IMG/VR virus record: IMGVR_UViG_3300049846_001293
Coordinates: 1 to 64,000 of that record
Length of the DNA stretch: 64,000 bases
Reading direction: 5' to 3' (one strand)
Origin: a virus
Positions 48,306-58,426 of this stretch are shown in pieces. Position numbers and translations under genes: made by a program. Position 1 is the first letter of the stretch, and the number at the start of each line of letters is the position of its first letter. The notes under the pieces are model-generated. The model saw only the letters and a list, made by a program, of their open reading frames with translations. It ran no database searches and was not told the DNA's origin.

Positions 48306-49957
48306 TACTTACTATCTCGCTGCAACAATACGCCTCGCCAGTTTGCACCGGCATCAACCGTGCTGAATCCCAACAAATCCACACCACCGGAGGTCAGCGT
48401 TGGTGCTGTGCCGCCGGGCCATCGTGTATTGGCAAACCATGCATTGGTCAACTGGGCGCCGTTCGAATATTGTAAAACAAATCCACCCAATGTGCCACTT
48501 GATGGTGCACCTGAGGCGGTCCATGCGACGACGCCGGTACCGGATCCACTAGCAATGAAGTAATTGGCGGCATTGAGGTTTAGGTTATATCCCAAACCAC
48601 CCACCACCAAAAATCCACCAGACGTTTGTGCCGTAACGTTTCGTGTTCGGATAGTGCCGGATATGGCCGATACATCCAATGACGCGGATGGATCAACCAT
48701 ACCAATGCCTATACCAACAAAACCATTGGGCGCAATGGTCAGGTCAGCTTGTTGAGATGATGAATAGAATCCATTGGTGAAGAATCGGATGGCACTATTT
48801 GATCCAGTTGAAGCATTACCGATCAACAGTTCTCGGCCGGTTGAATACAGATAGGCATCGTTGCCCACGCCGACTGCATTAGTAGTGGTTGTGTGACCGC
48901 TGCTATTGATACCCATATCAATGTAATATGATGTTTCATTCAGTTGTCCCAGATTATTCGTTGCAACGAAATCTGCCGATGCTGAAATGCCCGAGGAGGC
49001 GTTTATCATATTAAATTGTATGTAATTATCGACCGACGCACTTGCCACTACAAGGTTGTACGATGTATAGGAAGCTGTCGGATAAATACCCATTGCCTCT
49101 CGCGGAGTTCGTATCGGTCTAGAAACGCCCACCAACAATGCTTCGGTAGCTCCCAATGAACCAGTAATATCCACCCGATCGGATCGAATATTCACAGATG
49201 CGGTAGAAACAATGGATCCATTCGGCGTAGTTCGAACGGACACCACCGTACCTCTATTGGTACCAGACCAATTTTCATCTGTCAAGAAGGAAATATTGGC
49301 GTGGTTAGTTTGATAATCCGTTCCATCGTGTCCATCACCGACAAGTTGCAACAATACATCACCCGATTGAAGTGCGGTAGGTGCCGTTGTTGTTCCTCTG
49401 GAACGTCGTGCCCGTATCGATGAACCAAATGTACTATCATTGTTATGCGTATCAATTGAAATACGTGTCGGCAAGCTGCTGCTTGCGACTACTTGAAGTA
49501 ATGTTCCAGCGAGCGGAATGCTTCCGGTGGCTTGTCCAAGGATACGAACCTGCGGAGTGGTTTCGTGTACGACATTCAACGATCCGGAAATAGCCGCACT
49601 ACCGGTATACGGAAATGAACTACCACCTGTGGAATTAATGGTAATGGTGTCGGTGGTGTCGTTGGTAGTAATGCTAATGTTTGTACCGGCTACCAATGTT
49701 AACGAATCATTGGTTTGATCCGCGACCACGTTATTCTGTCCAGCAACTACAACGGTTCCAAATGCATTGCCGCCGGCACCCGGAGCATATGACGCTGAAA
49801 GTGCATATGACGCGGATGTAGCCGTCAATGCACTGCCACTCAATGATCCCGTCAATCCACCGGCGGAATTACTCAATTGTAGGGATCCGGATATCACAAT
49901 GGTATTTATAACATTCAGTGTGTTAAAACTACCGGAATCGGTGTAAAATATTGCCAT
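48305..49957 (-). CDS. Tail fibre protein
   Basis: 550 residues. It begins with AIFYTDSGSFNTLNVINTIVISG and one unit of the repeat seen in the larger fibres (GLTGSLSGSALTATSASYALSASYA). The middle and end are beta-rich and Ser/Gly/Thr-rich (LTLVAGTNISITTNDTTDTIT, then FVGIGIGMVDPSASLDVS), typical of trimeric fibre shafts. The C-terminal 120 residues form a different domain with SGTGVVAWTASGAPSSGTLGG. Its stop overlaps the next gene. Confidence 0.84.
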   Translation of the reverse strand: MAIFYTDSGSFNTLNVINTIVISGSLQLSNSAGGLTGSLSGSALTATSASYALSASYAPGAGGNAFGTVVVAGQNNVVADQTNDSLTLVAGTNISITTNDTTDTITINSTGGSSFPYTGSAAISGSLNVVHETTPQVRILGQATGSIPLAGTLLQVVASSSLPTRISIDTHNNDSTFGSSIRARRSRGTTTAPTALQSGDVLLQLVGDGHDGTDYQTNHANISFLTDENWSGTNRGTVVSVRTTPNGSIVSTASVNIRSDRVDITGSLGATEALLVGVSRPIRTPREAMGIYPTASYTSYNLVVASASVDNYIQFNMINASSGISASADFVATNNLGQLNETSYYIDMGINSSGHTTTTNAVGVGNDAYLYSTGRELLIGNASTGSNSAIRFFTNGFYSSSQQADLTIAPNGFVGIGIGMVDPSASLDVSAISGTIRTRNVTAQTSGGFLVVGGLGYNLNLNAANYFIASGSGTGVVAWTASGAPSSGTLGGFVLQYSNGAQLTNAWFANTRWPGGTAPTLTSGGVDLLGFSTVDAGANWRGVLLQRDSK

Positions 49958-49960
49958 AAA

Positions 49961-51829
49961 TTAGGTTTCCCCGTATGCTGTTGCAATCCAATATGTGGAG
50001 CCAGCTAGATCAATGCTCGAATTTGAATTGATAACAAAACTTCCCGCGACCTTACTTTCGATGGTCCAGGATCGAGCATCATCACCAGTGACCACTACAG
50101 CATAATTAGCAGTAGCAAATGATGATGTAAAGGTAATTGTGGCCTTTCGTGGTGTGCCAGTAAATGCACCACTACCCGTTACTCCGGACTTTGTGGCCAA
50201 TCCAGCAATACCGCCTGGTGCCCATGATGCAGTCAGTGCGTACGACGCAGATGTTGCCGATTGAATGCTACCGCTGAGAGAACCAGTAATACCGCCGGTA
50301 ACGATCAAACTGCCCGTAACCGTAAGTCCGTTAGTGAAATTAATTCCACCGGAAATATATGACGCTGATGTTGCGAATGATGCAAAGCTGGAAGTGGACG
50401 CGTATGAACTGGATATACCAGATCCACCACCATTCATTGCATACGATGCACTTAGTGCATACGATGCCGATGTTGCAGTCAACGCACTGCCGCTCAGTGA
50501 TCCTGTAAATCCAGCGGTTGATATTGTGGATCCCGTGACAGTCAATCCATTGGTAAATAAAATTGAACCACTAAAATATGACGCAGTAACCGCGAATGAT
50601 GCCCAACTTGATGTACCAATGAACGAACCACTAAAGGATCCGGTGTTGATTTGAATTGATGATGACACCACACCAATTGGCAGTATAGTTGGTGCATAAC
50701 TTGCAGATACGGCATCACTGGACCAACTACTCGTGCCCAGCAGAGATCCAGTAATTTTTCCAATAAACGAACCAGTGAACGATCCAGTGTTAATTTGAAT
50801 AGAGCTTGATACAAGTCCTATAGGCAGCACTACCGGTGCATACGACGCCGACACAGCATCTGATGCCCAACTTGACGTGCCTCGTAACGATCCAGTAAAT
50901 GAACCGGTGAACGATCCGGTATTGATTTGAACAGAACTAGACACTGTTCCAACCGGTAGGATGAATGGTGCATACGACGCCGACACAGCATTACTGGACC
51001 AACTACCGGTGCCTAACAGTGACCCGGTGAATGACCCGGTGAATGACCCGGTGTTAATTTGTAAAGAGCTAGATACTACACCGAGAGGTAATATTGTGGG
51101 TGCATACGACGCCGACACAGCATTTGATGCCCAACTTGATGTACCAATGAACGAACCGCTGAAGGATCCGGTATTGATCTGTATGGAAGATGATACTGTG
51201 CCTATTGGCAATATTGTCGGGGCATAACTCGACGATATTGTATTGGTTGCCCAACTTGATGTGCCCAGTAGTGATCCAGTAAATGAGCCTGTAAATGAAC
51301 CGGTGTTAATCTGAACTGAACTTGATACCAAGCCCGTTGGCTTACCGGTTATTGAATTCCAGTCCGATGCACCACCACCATTCATTGCGTATGATGCGGT
51401 CAGTGAGTAAGATGCTGAAGTAGCCGATGCAATGCTGCCGCTGAGAGATCCGGTGATGCCGCCGGTAACGATCAAACTACCGGTGACTATTAAACCATTT
51501 GTAAAGTTAACACCACCAGAAATATACGATGCAGTAACAGCGGTCTGAGCAAATGATGATGTAATAGCGTATGAACTGGATATACCAGATCCACCACCAT
51601 TCATTGCATACGACGCAGTGAGCGCGTAAGATGCTGAGGTGATACTGCCGCTGAGAGATCCGGTGATACCACCAGTTGCAATTATGGATCCGGTGACCGT
51701 GAGTCCATTTGGAAATTCAATATTTCCGGACAGATAGGATGCAGTTACTGCAGTAGTTGCTATGGTAGCACTACCACTCAATGATCCTGTTATTCCGGCA
51801 TATACCGATAGTGAATGTAATTTATGCAT
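49961..51829 (-). CDS. Repeat-built tail fibre (shorter)
   Basis: 622 residues made mostly of repeats such as QINTGSFTGSFTGS, GTSSWASNAVSASYA and GITGSLSGSIxSATSASYALTASYAMNGGG. I count six QINTGSF units. The C-terminal part (VTGDDARSWTIESKVAGSFVINSN and so on) is unique. The DNA shares exact blocks of tens of bases with 54404-57655, including 83 identical bases. The repetition probably sets the fibre length. Confidence 0.86.
   Translation of the reverse strand: MHKLHSLSVYAGITGSLSGSATIATTAVTASYLSGNIEFPNGLTVTGSIIATGGITGSLSGSITSASYALTASYAMNGGGSGISSSYAITSSFAQTAVTASYISGGVNFTNGLIVTGSLIVTGGITGSLSGSIASATSASYSLTASYAMNGGGASDWNSITGKPTGLVSSSVQINTGSFTGSFTGSLLGTSSWATNTISSSYAPTILPIGTVSSSIQINTGSFSGSFIGTSSWASNAVSASYAPTILPLGVVSSSLQINTGSFTGSFTGSLLGTGSWSSNAVSASYAPFILPVGTVSSSVQINTGSFTGSFTGSLRGTSSWASDAVSASYAPVVLPIGLVSSSIQINTGSFTGSFIGKITGSLLGTSSWSSDAVSASYAPTILPIGVVSSSIQINTGSFSGSFIGTSSWASFAVTASYFSGSILFTNGLTVTGSTISTAGFTGSLSGSALTATSASYALSASYAMNGGGSGISSSYASTSSFASFATSASYISGGINFTNGLTVTGSLIVTGGITGSLSGSIQSATSASYALTASWAPGGIAGLATKSGVTGSGAFTGTPRKATITFTSSFATANYAVVVTGDDARSWTIESKVAGSFVINSNSSIDLAGSTYWIATAYGET
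51318..51400. repeat. Exact 83-base copy shared with 55107-55189
   Basis: This stretch of the shorter fibre is base-for-base identical to 55107-55189 in the longer fibre, including third-codon positions, which implies recent exchange rather than old duplication. Confidence 0.9.
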
Positions 51830-51855
51830 TTAGTTTCCAAATGGAGTATATGATC

Positions 51856-52782
51856 TTATCCGTTTGATGTGTACGCACCACACCAATCGGTCAACGACAC
51901 AGCCGCCGCGGCCCAATACCACGCGGGTGCACACCCGACCGTGGCTCCTATTACGTGCGGACCATTCGTTCCCATAAACCAAGTTCCTGTTGCACTTTCG
52001 CCACTGGTGCCGTATGCCGCGGAATATCCCGAAAGCGAGGCGCCGCCAGCAACGGAAAAATCTGATGTACCATACACTAGATCATTGGACGCATTATAAA
52101 TTCGTAGTTCATGTTCTCGTAAATTAGTGTCGGTTCTATGCATCGCCATTTCAATACGATACCATACATTTCTACTTAAATATATTGGCGTCGAACCACC
52201 CAGTGTAAATCTAGTAGGAGCACCCGCAACCCAGATATTAAAGATCGGGTTCCATCCACCCGCAGCGGTGTGAAAAGTAAAGGACCATGAATTTCCACCA
52301 CCGGAATATTGCTCAAGACAGTGATTTCCGTTACCCAATGCCGGTGGATCGGATACGTGAGGATACACCAGTCGTTTATATACACGAAAGTATGTGGATC
52401 CACCAACATTTGGCGGCGTCCAGTAATTACTCAATAATGCGAGTTCTGCAGTGTCCATATTTTGTACCGCCCCACCAACATAAATTAAATCTGTACGTAG
52501 CGCATTGGTAGTAGGACATCCGGAATCAATACCCTCGGTAGCAGCATCAACCACGGAAAGTCCAGCAACGTTTCCAATTACAGATTCAAATGGAGATACA
52601 CCAGCAGTTCCACGAACAATTGCACTGGTGGTACCAACCACGGGCCAATTTTGTCTGAACACGAATGAATTGGATTGGTTATTTTGTACTATTCGTGCAA
52701 CTGCGGGCCGACCCCGATTGGGTGATCCGGCTATAATATTGTTACTGGAGCCACCTGCTTGAAAAATAAAATTGTTTGACAT
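51856..52782 (-). CDS. Putative lectin-like appendage protein
   Basis: 308 residues. A central jelly-roll-like pattern (LEQYSGGGNSWSFTFHTAAGGWNP, YLSRNVWYRIEMAMHRTD, REHELRIYNASNDLVYG) fits concanavalin-like folds where a ligand-binding sheet faces the target. No enzyme residues were recognised. It lies within the fibre cluster and is likely a receptor- or glycan-binding appendage. Confidence 0.68.
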   Translation of the reverse strand: MSNNFIFQAGGSSNNIIAGSPNRGRPAVARIVQNNQSNSFVFRQNWPVVGTTSAIVRGTAGVSPFESVIGNVAGLSVVDAATEGIDSGCPTTNALRTDLIYVGGAVQNMDTAELALLSNYWTPPNVGGSTYFRVYKRLVYPHVSDPPALGNGNHCLEQYSGGGNSWSFTFHTAAGGWNPIFNIWVAGAPTRFTLGGSTPIYLSRNVWYRIEMAMHRTDTNLREHELRIYNASNDLVYGTSDFSVAGGASLSGYSAAYGTSGESATGTWFMGTNGPHVIGATVGCAPAWYWAAAAVSLTDWCGAYTSNG

Positions 52783-52983
52783 TTATGGACCTATAATTAC
52801 AGAATTTGGCCGTAAGCCAGATATTACAACCTGATTTTGTCCTGCCGGAAATACCTTTATCGTAATTCTATCAGAAGAAGTTAGTTCATCTAATGTAAAA
52901 TTAACAGAATTTCCAGACGGGGCAGAATAGCTGATCAAATCAAAATTAACAGAATTTCCAGACGATGGAGTATATAAAGGCAT
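52783..52983 (-). CDS. Small fibre-associated protein
   Basis: 66 residues. Two copies of a short SGNSVNF motif (residues 8-14 and 23-29) and a beta-rich rest (RITIKVFPAGQNQVVISGL). The stop of the gene directly precedes the next start. Unknown role; possibly a linker between fibre parts. Confidence 0.68.
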   Translation of the reverse strand: MPLYTPSSGNSVNFDLISYSAPSGNSVNFTLDELTSSDRITIKVFPAGQNQVVISGLRPNSVIIGP

Positions 52984-52986
52984 ACA

Positions 52987-54327
52987 TTACACCGGTGATA
53001 TTGACCAATTTGACAATGCATTATATTTGACACTACCTGTTTCATATTCTACCATAACATGATATGAGCTTCCACTAGGTACATTAAATTGATATTTGCC
53101 CGTCGCGTTGCTGGAGGTTGATATGGTTTTATTGTCAATCTGACGAGTCAATCGAATTACCGCACCTGAGATAGGCAAACCACCGTTGGTCACCGATCCT
53201 GATATTACAAATGAACCTGACAAATATTCCTCATTTGTAAATTCACTTCCACGCAACAAAATATATGGCCATCTGTAACTGGCGCTGGTTGGAGTATTTA
53301 ATACTCCATCAGTCAAGGTACAGTATCGTACATTTTCTCCTCCAGCAGAAAGATTTTGCATGTCTTCGGTATTTCCGAAATCGTACACCGCAAGCCTGAC
53401 CGTAGCACTTGAGCTAGGCTTTACTGTAAATCGATATGTTGATCCTGAAAAGAAGCTAATGGGTGATGCATAGGTGGTGGAATACAATGCCGACGAAGTC
53501 AATGGTACCTGATTGGTATTGGCAACAGATGTATGAATCGCTGTGCTCCCGCTATATGTAACAAATTCTACATACGATTGACTGGTATCAAATCGTACCC
53601 CATAATCTACACCGGTCAATTTCCAATTTTTTGATGGTTGCCATTCCAATCCACGTTCATCGCCACTGTCCAATGATGTAGAAGATCCGGCACTAGACGT
53701 ACTGAATGTTGCCAGACCGTTGCCAAGATACACACCAAGTGTACCATCAAAATATCCACGAGATCCATCGGAAAATATAAATCCAACGGACGGTATTCCA
53801 TTGGCCACTCCCAAATATGCAGATGATAAAAATGAAGTAACTGTTGGGAACGCAAACGGCGCGGAAATGCCCATAGAAGTAGTTCGCAGGGCCAATGATG
53901 TAGAGGATCCAAACGTAGAATAATCAAACACCACACAAACAGTATCACCGATATTCACTGTTCGGTTTGAATTGAGATTTCCCGTTCTTACCAACCCAGC
54001 AGACGGTTCATTGATATACACAGTAAATCCCGCAACGCTGCCGGTTTCCCAGTACTGGTCAACGATTAGATCATCACGAGCAACACCAATGCTACCTGAA
54101 TCCAAATCAGCAAGATATACACGAAATGTTGTACCGGTTCCGGCAGTTCGTGCACCGACGCCGAAATCTAACATCTGTATACTTTTACTTCCACTGGTCC
54201 AGTTGTGACCCCGTATCTTTCCAACAAAAATTACTCGCTCCGTCGCAGCGTCTATTGTTACCGATCCGACACCACCACCGAGAGATTGTTTTGATATGGG
54301 AATTATAAAATTCTCAAGATTAGGCAT
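52987..54327 (-). CDS. Tail appendage with CarboxypepD-like domain
   Basis: 446 residues. The first 350 are beta-rich (two similar segments RVIFVGKIRGHNWTSGSKS and LEWQPSKNWKLTGVDYG). The last 80 residues (GSVTNGGLPISGAVIRLTRQ, ISTSSNATGKYQFNVPSGSSYHVMVEYE) fit a carboxypeptidase-regulatory-like (Cna-B/SdrD-like) beta-sandwich, often used as a spacer or sugar-binding domain in fibres. A CTATTTAT motif lies upstream. Confidence 0.74.
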   Translation of the reverse strand: MPNLENFIIPISKQSLGGGVGSVTIDAATERVIFVGKIRGHNWTSGSKSIQMLDFGVGARTAGTGTTFRVYLADLDSGSIGVARDDLIVDQYWETGSVAGFTVYINEPSAGLVRTGNLNSNRTVNIGDTVCVVFDYSTFGSSTSLALRTTSMGISAPFAFPTVTSFLSSAYLGVANGIPSVGFIFSDGSRGYFDGTLGVYLGNGLATFSTSSAGSSTSLDSGDERGLEWQPSKNWKLTGVDYGVRFDTSQSYVEFVTYSGSTAIHTSVANTNQVPLTSSALYSTTYASPISFFSGSTYRFTVKPSSSATVRLAVYDFGNTEDMQNLSAGGENVRYCTLTDGVLNTPTSASYRWPYILLRGSEFTNEEYLSGSFVISGSVTNGGLPISGAVIRLTRQIDNKTISTSSNATGKYQFNVPSGSSYHVMVEYETGSVKYNALSNWSISPV

Positions 54328-54357
54328 TTTGTGTCCTGAATGTTTGATGTATCACCA

Positions 54358-54365
54358 ATAAATAG
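54358..54365 (-). promoter_or_regulatory. CTATTTAT motif before an appendage gene
   Basis: The minus strand reads AACTATTTATTGG in a 76-base gap after the longest fibre gene. Shared with 29745-29752 and 44955-44962. Confidence 0.33.
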
Positions 54366-54403
54366 TTTAAACATCGTGTATTGAGTGAAAATAGAACCAT
54401 TGT

Positions 54404-57400
54404 TTATGCCAATTTTACAAATGTAAATGTATATGAACTGGATATTGATGATGTAGTGGAACACATTTCCAAGAATATAGTGCTGCCACTGACGGAATTA
54501 GTTCGTAAAAATATAGAATCTGCTGATGTTGCGCCGACGCGGTGTAAAAATAGTTCATCAGTACCGCTTGATGACACAGATCCAGTATACCATGATAGTA
54601 TTCCTGAAATACGATAGTTGTTGTATACAGAATCATTGATAATAGATGAAATTACGTAAGTGCTATTGGATAAATGTTGTGCGCCAGATGTTATTCGTGC
54701 GAATGATGGGGATAGTGCCGCGGAGACGGTAAATGTTATTTTGGTTAATTCATCTGCAGCATTCGCATACGATGCCGATGTTGCAGTCAACGCACTGCCG
54801 CTCAGTGATCCTGTAAATCCAGCGGTTGATATTGTGGATCCGGTAACGACGAGTCCATTAGAAAATTGAATATTTCCGGTGAGATATGACGCAGTAACCG
54901 CGAATGATGCCCAACTTGATGTACCAATGAATGAACCGCTGAAGGATCCGGTATTGATTTGACCGGAGCTGGATACGATTCCTATAGGTTTTCCGTTTAT
55001 TAGACCCCATTCGGATACCGATGTATACGAAGAAGTTAGAGCATAGGAAGCGGATGTTATACTACCGGTGAACGAACCAGTGAATGACCCAGTATTGATT
55101 TGCGTTGAACTTGATACCAAGCCCGTTGGCTTACCGGTTATTGAATTCCAGTCCGATGCACCACCACCATTCATTGCGTATGATGCGGTGAGCGCGTACG
55201 ACGCAGATGTTGCCGATTGAATGCTGCCGCTGAGAGATCCGGTGATGCCGCCGGTAACGATCAAACTGCCCGTAACCGTAAGTCCGTTAGTGAAATTAAT
55301 TCCACCGGAAATATACGATGCCGTTGTTGCTATCGTTGCGTGTGATGCAGAGGTCGCATATGAACTGGATATACCAGATCCACCACCATTCATAGCATAT
55401 GACGCGGTGAGTGCATAGGAGGACGATACTATTGATCCAAGTAGTAAACTTGCAGTAGCGGCATACGATGCCGATGTTGCAGTCAACGCACTGCCGCTCA
55501 GCGATCCTGTAAATCCGGTTGTGGATAACGTGGATCCCGTGACAGTCAAACCGTTAGGAAAATCTAAAGTGCCGCTAAAATACGAAGCAGTATTTGTATT
55601 TGCGGCCCAACTTGCTGTACCGAGTAACGATCCGGTGAATGAGCCTGTAAATGAGCCGGTGTTAATCTGAACTGAACTTGATACCAATCCAGTTGGTTTA
55701 CCTGTTATCACTGACCAATCGGCACCACCATTCATTGCGTAGGATGCGGTCGTAGCAAAACTTGCACTTACTGCATTCGAAGACCAACTTGATGTACCAA
55801 TGAACGAACCGCTGAAGGATCCGGTATTGATCTGCACCGAACTTGATATTAAAGTAGGTCTATTTAATATGTTGGTATATTGAATTGCGTTTGCAATGGA
55901 TGAAGTAGTGCTATTGGCCGCCCAACTTGACGTACCTAACATTGAACCGGTTATGCCGCCAGTAACTTGAAGTGTGCCGGATATAATTTCAGTTCCAATA
56001 AATGTATTAGAACCGGTAGTAACAAACACCGAAGAGTCCAAACCATCAAACAAATTTGTATTTTCAGCATACGCCGCATACGACGATGATGCCACCGATC
56101 CCGACTGTGCAACTGTCACTGAGAAGGTTGATCCGTCGCCCTTCGTGAACGTAATAGTAGTGTTCGATGCACTGGCGGTGACGATGTTCTGTACTGCAAG
56201 TGTTGCGGAAATTGCAGCAGTGGCCCACGAGGCGGTGCCAACAAACGATCCACTGAACGACCCCGTGTTGATCTGTGCGGAAGAGGATACAATACCCGTA
56301 GGTAGAATTACAGGTGCGTATGATGCCGATCGGGCAACCGACGCCGTTGCTGCGTATGATGCACTGGTTAGATTTGTAAGATTCGCACCATTGCCCACGA
56401 AGAACGAAGCCGAGACAGTGCCAACGATTCGAGTATCACCGGTCTGTCGGAATATTTGTGTGCCACCCGGATCGGCACCCACAACAACGACACCGCCACT
56501 AGGCATCAATCGAAGCGAACCAGAACTAATTGATGCAGTATTTGATATTTCTATTGCGGTATTGATGAGATTATTCGTATCCCAAAATCCGATAGTTACT
56601 TTTTCATTTGCTTCATAGTAATCGGTGGGCATCAACGTCAGACTGCCACCTACACTGCCGATTCTGGATCCTTCTACACCACCACTGGTGGCTAGAACAT
56701 TGCGAAGTCGCAATGACGATTGTTCATTATCCAATTCGAGCAAATGTCCATCGCGTTGTACAACAAATGCAAGATCATTTGTTGCCAAATTACGATATAG
56801 AGCAATATCATTGGCAAAATGTGCAGTGCCACTAACATTCAAACTTGATGAAATGTTCACCATAGATGCAGATTGCTGCACCACCGATCCGGTCAATGTA
56901 GTATTTGTGGACCACACTGCAAACGTATTTGGTGTGCCATTACCGACATTTGTATATGCAGACGTTACGGCATATGACGCAGAAGTAATGGAACCACTGA
57001 AAGATCCGGTGTTGATCTGTAGTGAACTGGATACCGTGCCGACCGGCAATATTGTTGGGGCATACGAGGCAGACGTCGCAAATGCGGTTTGTCCCACATA
57101 ACTTGCGGTAACCGCCGATTGTGCCAATGTCGCATATGATGCCGTGGCCACCGAGCCCGATTGTGCAACGGTTATGTCAAATGTAGTACCATTGCCCTTG
57201 GTAAACGTAATGGTCGTGTTACTGACACTGGCCGTGATGATGTTTTGCGTTGCAATCGACGCGGAATTGGCCCAACTACTTGTGCCAATCAACGAACCAG
57301 AATATGATCCTGTATTGATTTGAATTGAGCTGGATACCAATCCTGTTGGTTTCTGTGTGATCGAGTCCCATGTCGAGGCCGCACCACTGACATATGATGC

Positions 57401-57655
57401 CGTGAGTGCATATGATGCCGAGGTTGCCAGTACAGAATAGGACGATGAGATGGATTGGGTGGTATCACCAATCAATAAATAAGTCTGTGCCCACGACGCG
57501 GACACAGCAAAACTTGCAGTTGTGGCAAGTAACGCAACGGACGAGGTCGCGGCAACACGTTGCGCTTCAGCATTAAGAGTGACAGTTTTTGTGGCGTCAA
57601 CACCTAACGAGACAACGGACGAACTAGGATTGACGGTGATGACGGTTACGGGCAT
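54404..57655 (-). CDS. Giant repeat-built tail fibre
   Basis: 1083 residues. It begins with an attachment domain (VTVITVNPSSSVVSLGVDATK), then repeats with QINTGSFSGS (seven units counted), SATSASYALTASYAMNGGG and ITFTKGNGTTFDITVAQSGS (twice, at about 155 and 500). A unique beta domain lies around residues 240-420 (VQRDGHLLELDNEQSSLRLR). The C-terminal 130 residues are unique (YNNYRISGILSWYTGSVSSSGTDEL) and probably the tip. Several DNA blocks are identical to the neighbouring fibre, showing intergenic recombination. Confidence 0.88.
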   Translation of the reverse strand: MPVTVITVNPSSSVVSLGVDATKTVTLNAEAQRVAATSSVALLATTASFAVSASWAQTYLLIGDTTQSISSSYSVLATSASYALTASYVSGAASTWDSITQKPTGLVSSSIQINTGSYSGSLIGTSSWANSASIATQNIITASVSNTTITFTKGNGTTFDITVAQSGSVATASYATLAQSAVTASYVGQTAFATSASYAPTILPVGTVSSSLQINTGSFSGSITSASYAVTSAYTNVGNGTPNTFAVWSTNTTLTGSVVQQSASMVNISSSLNVSGTAHFANDIALYRNLATNDLAFVVQRDGHLLELDNEQSSLRLRNVLATSGGVEGSRIGSVGGSLTLMPTDYYEANEKVTIGFWDTNNLINTAIEISNTASISSGSLRLMPSGGVVVVGADPGGTQIFRQTGDTRIVGTVSASFFVGNGANLTNLTSASYAATASVARSASYAPVILPTGIVSSSAQINTGSFSGSFVGTASWATAAISATLAVQNIVTASASNTTITFTKGDGSTFSVTVAQSGSVASSSYAAYAENTNLFDGLDSSVFVTTGSNTFIGTEIISGTLQVTGGITGSMLGTSSWAANSTTSSIANAIQYTNILNRPTLISSSVQINTGSFSGSFIGTSSWSSNAVSASFATTASYAMNGGADWSVITGKPTGLVSSSVQINTGSFTGSFTGSLLGTASWAANTNTASYFSGTLDFPNGLTVTGSTLSTTGFTGSLSGSALTATSASYAATASLLLGSIVSSSYALTASYAMNGGGSGISSSYATSASHATIATTASYISGGINFTNGLTVTGSLIVTGGITGSLSGSIQSATSASYALTASYAMNGGGASDWNSITGKPTGLVSSSTQINTGSFTGSFTGSITSASYALTSSYTSVSEWGLINGKPIGIVSSSGQINTGSFSGSFIGTSSWASFAVTASYLTGNIQFSNGLVVTGSTISTAGFTGSLSGSALTATSASYANAADELTKITFTVSAALSPSFARITSGAQHLSNSTYVISSIINDSVYNNYRISGILSWYTGSVSSSGTDELFLHRVGATSADSIFLRTNSVSGSTIFLEMCSTTSSISSSYTFTFVKLA
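55107..55189. repeat. Exact 83-base copy shared with 51318-51400
   Basis: Partner of the block in the shorter fibre. A further near-identical block (about 120 bases, 68 in one exact run) links 55196-55318 with 50228-50358, and about 77 bases near 54765 match near 50459. Confidence 0.9.
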
Positions 57656-57670
57656 TGGCGCACCTAAACG

Positions 57671-58066
57671 TTATTCGGTGACTGTCGGAATCGTAGAACC
57701 TAAATAGACACGAACTTTGCCCTGTGCTAAACGATATACCGTGTCGGGGGTAGTAGATTTATCAATGCCTACAATGTCGTACACATATCGGGTGCCGGTC
57801 ATCAATGCGGTTTGCGCAGGCGTTAGGGTAAATTCAACAATGGATTGTGTAAGATCTACCACCGAACTGGTAAAATAGACCGAGGGCAACAAATCAACAA
57901 ATTGTTGACTAATGGATGCAGAGAAAGACCAACTCGTGATATCCAGCGCCGTAGCGCTGGCCGAGTCGAGTAGTTGGTAGGTCAGTTTGAACGATGCGTG
58001 CTGATTGATGTTCAGGTCTGCGTTAACTACCGTTGGGTTCGTGGTGGCTTCCCCTAGTGCAGACAT
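57671..58066 (-). CDS. Baseplate upper protein-like (BppU N-terminal type)
   Basis: 131 residues. Beta-sandwich pattern: ASFKLTYQLLDSASATALDITSWSF, VDLTQSIVEFTLTPAQTALM and RYVYDIVGIDKSTTPDTVYRLAQGKVRVYLG. This resembles the Ig-like N-terminal domain of BppU-type baseplate proteins. It probably links the giant fibre to the baseplate or tail. Confidence 0.7.
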   Translation of the reverse strand: MSALGEATTNPTVVNADLNINQHASFKLTYQLLDSASATALDITSWSFSASISQQFVDLLPSVYFTSSVVDLTQSIVEFTLTPAQTALMTGTRYVYDIVGIDKSTTPDTVYRLAQGKVRVYLGSTIPTVTE

Positions 58067-58067
58067 A

Positions 58068-58397
58068 TTATCGCTTCAAAATGGTATTGGCGGCAATGGT
58101 GATTTCGTTAGAACCGCTTTTCTCTACACGTGCAGTTACAGAAGTACCGCCTACATTGGAATACAGATATAGTCCTTCTGCAGTCAATGCACGTTGAGCA
58201 ACACTACTTGTGAGTGGTGTGGCCTGAAGTGGTACATAAGAACTACTGTGGCCGGTCAGTCGACCCCACAACTGTACGCCTTGTACGCCGTACGATGCGC
58301 TTGGTACATAGACCAATAGATCCGCGGCAATGGTTTCGCCTAGACCAAACTCACTGCCGGTGCCGGACGACGCGCTCACAAATAAAAGTTGAGGCAT
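58068..58397 (-). CDS. Hypothetical structural protein
   Basis: 109 residues, Ser/Gly/Val-rich and beta-predicted (FGLGETIAADLLVYVPSASYGVQG, LTAEGLYLYSNVGGTSVTARV). No catalytic motif. Located between the tail tube and the fibre cluster, so a tail or fibre-attachment protein is likely. Unrecognised. Confidence 0.7.
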   Translation of the reverse strand: MPQLLFVSASSGTGSEFGLGETIAADLLVYVPSASYGVQGVQLWGRLTGHSSSYVPLQATPLTSSVAQRALTAEGLYLYSNVGGTSVTARVEKSGSNEITIAANTILKR

Positions 58398-58426
58398 AGA
58401 TGATTCTCTTTAGAAGTGAAGGACAA

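Noticed and set aside
48305-57655. Diversity-generating retroelement acting on the fibres
   Set aside because: No reverse transcriptase or template/variable repeat pair with adenine-biased changes was seen in the window; the repeats are identical blocks instead.
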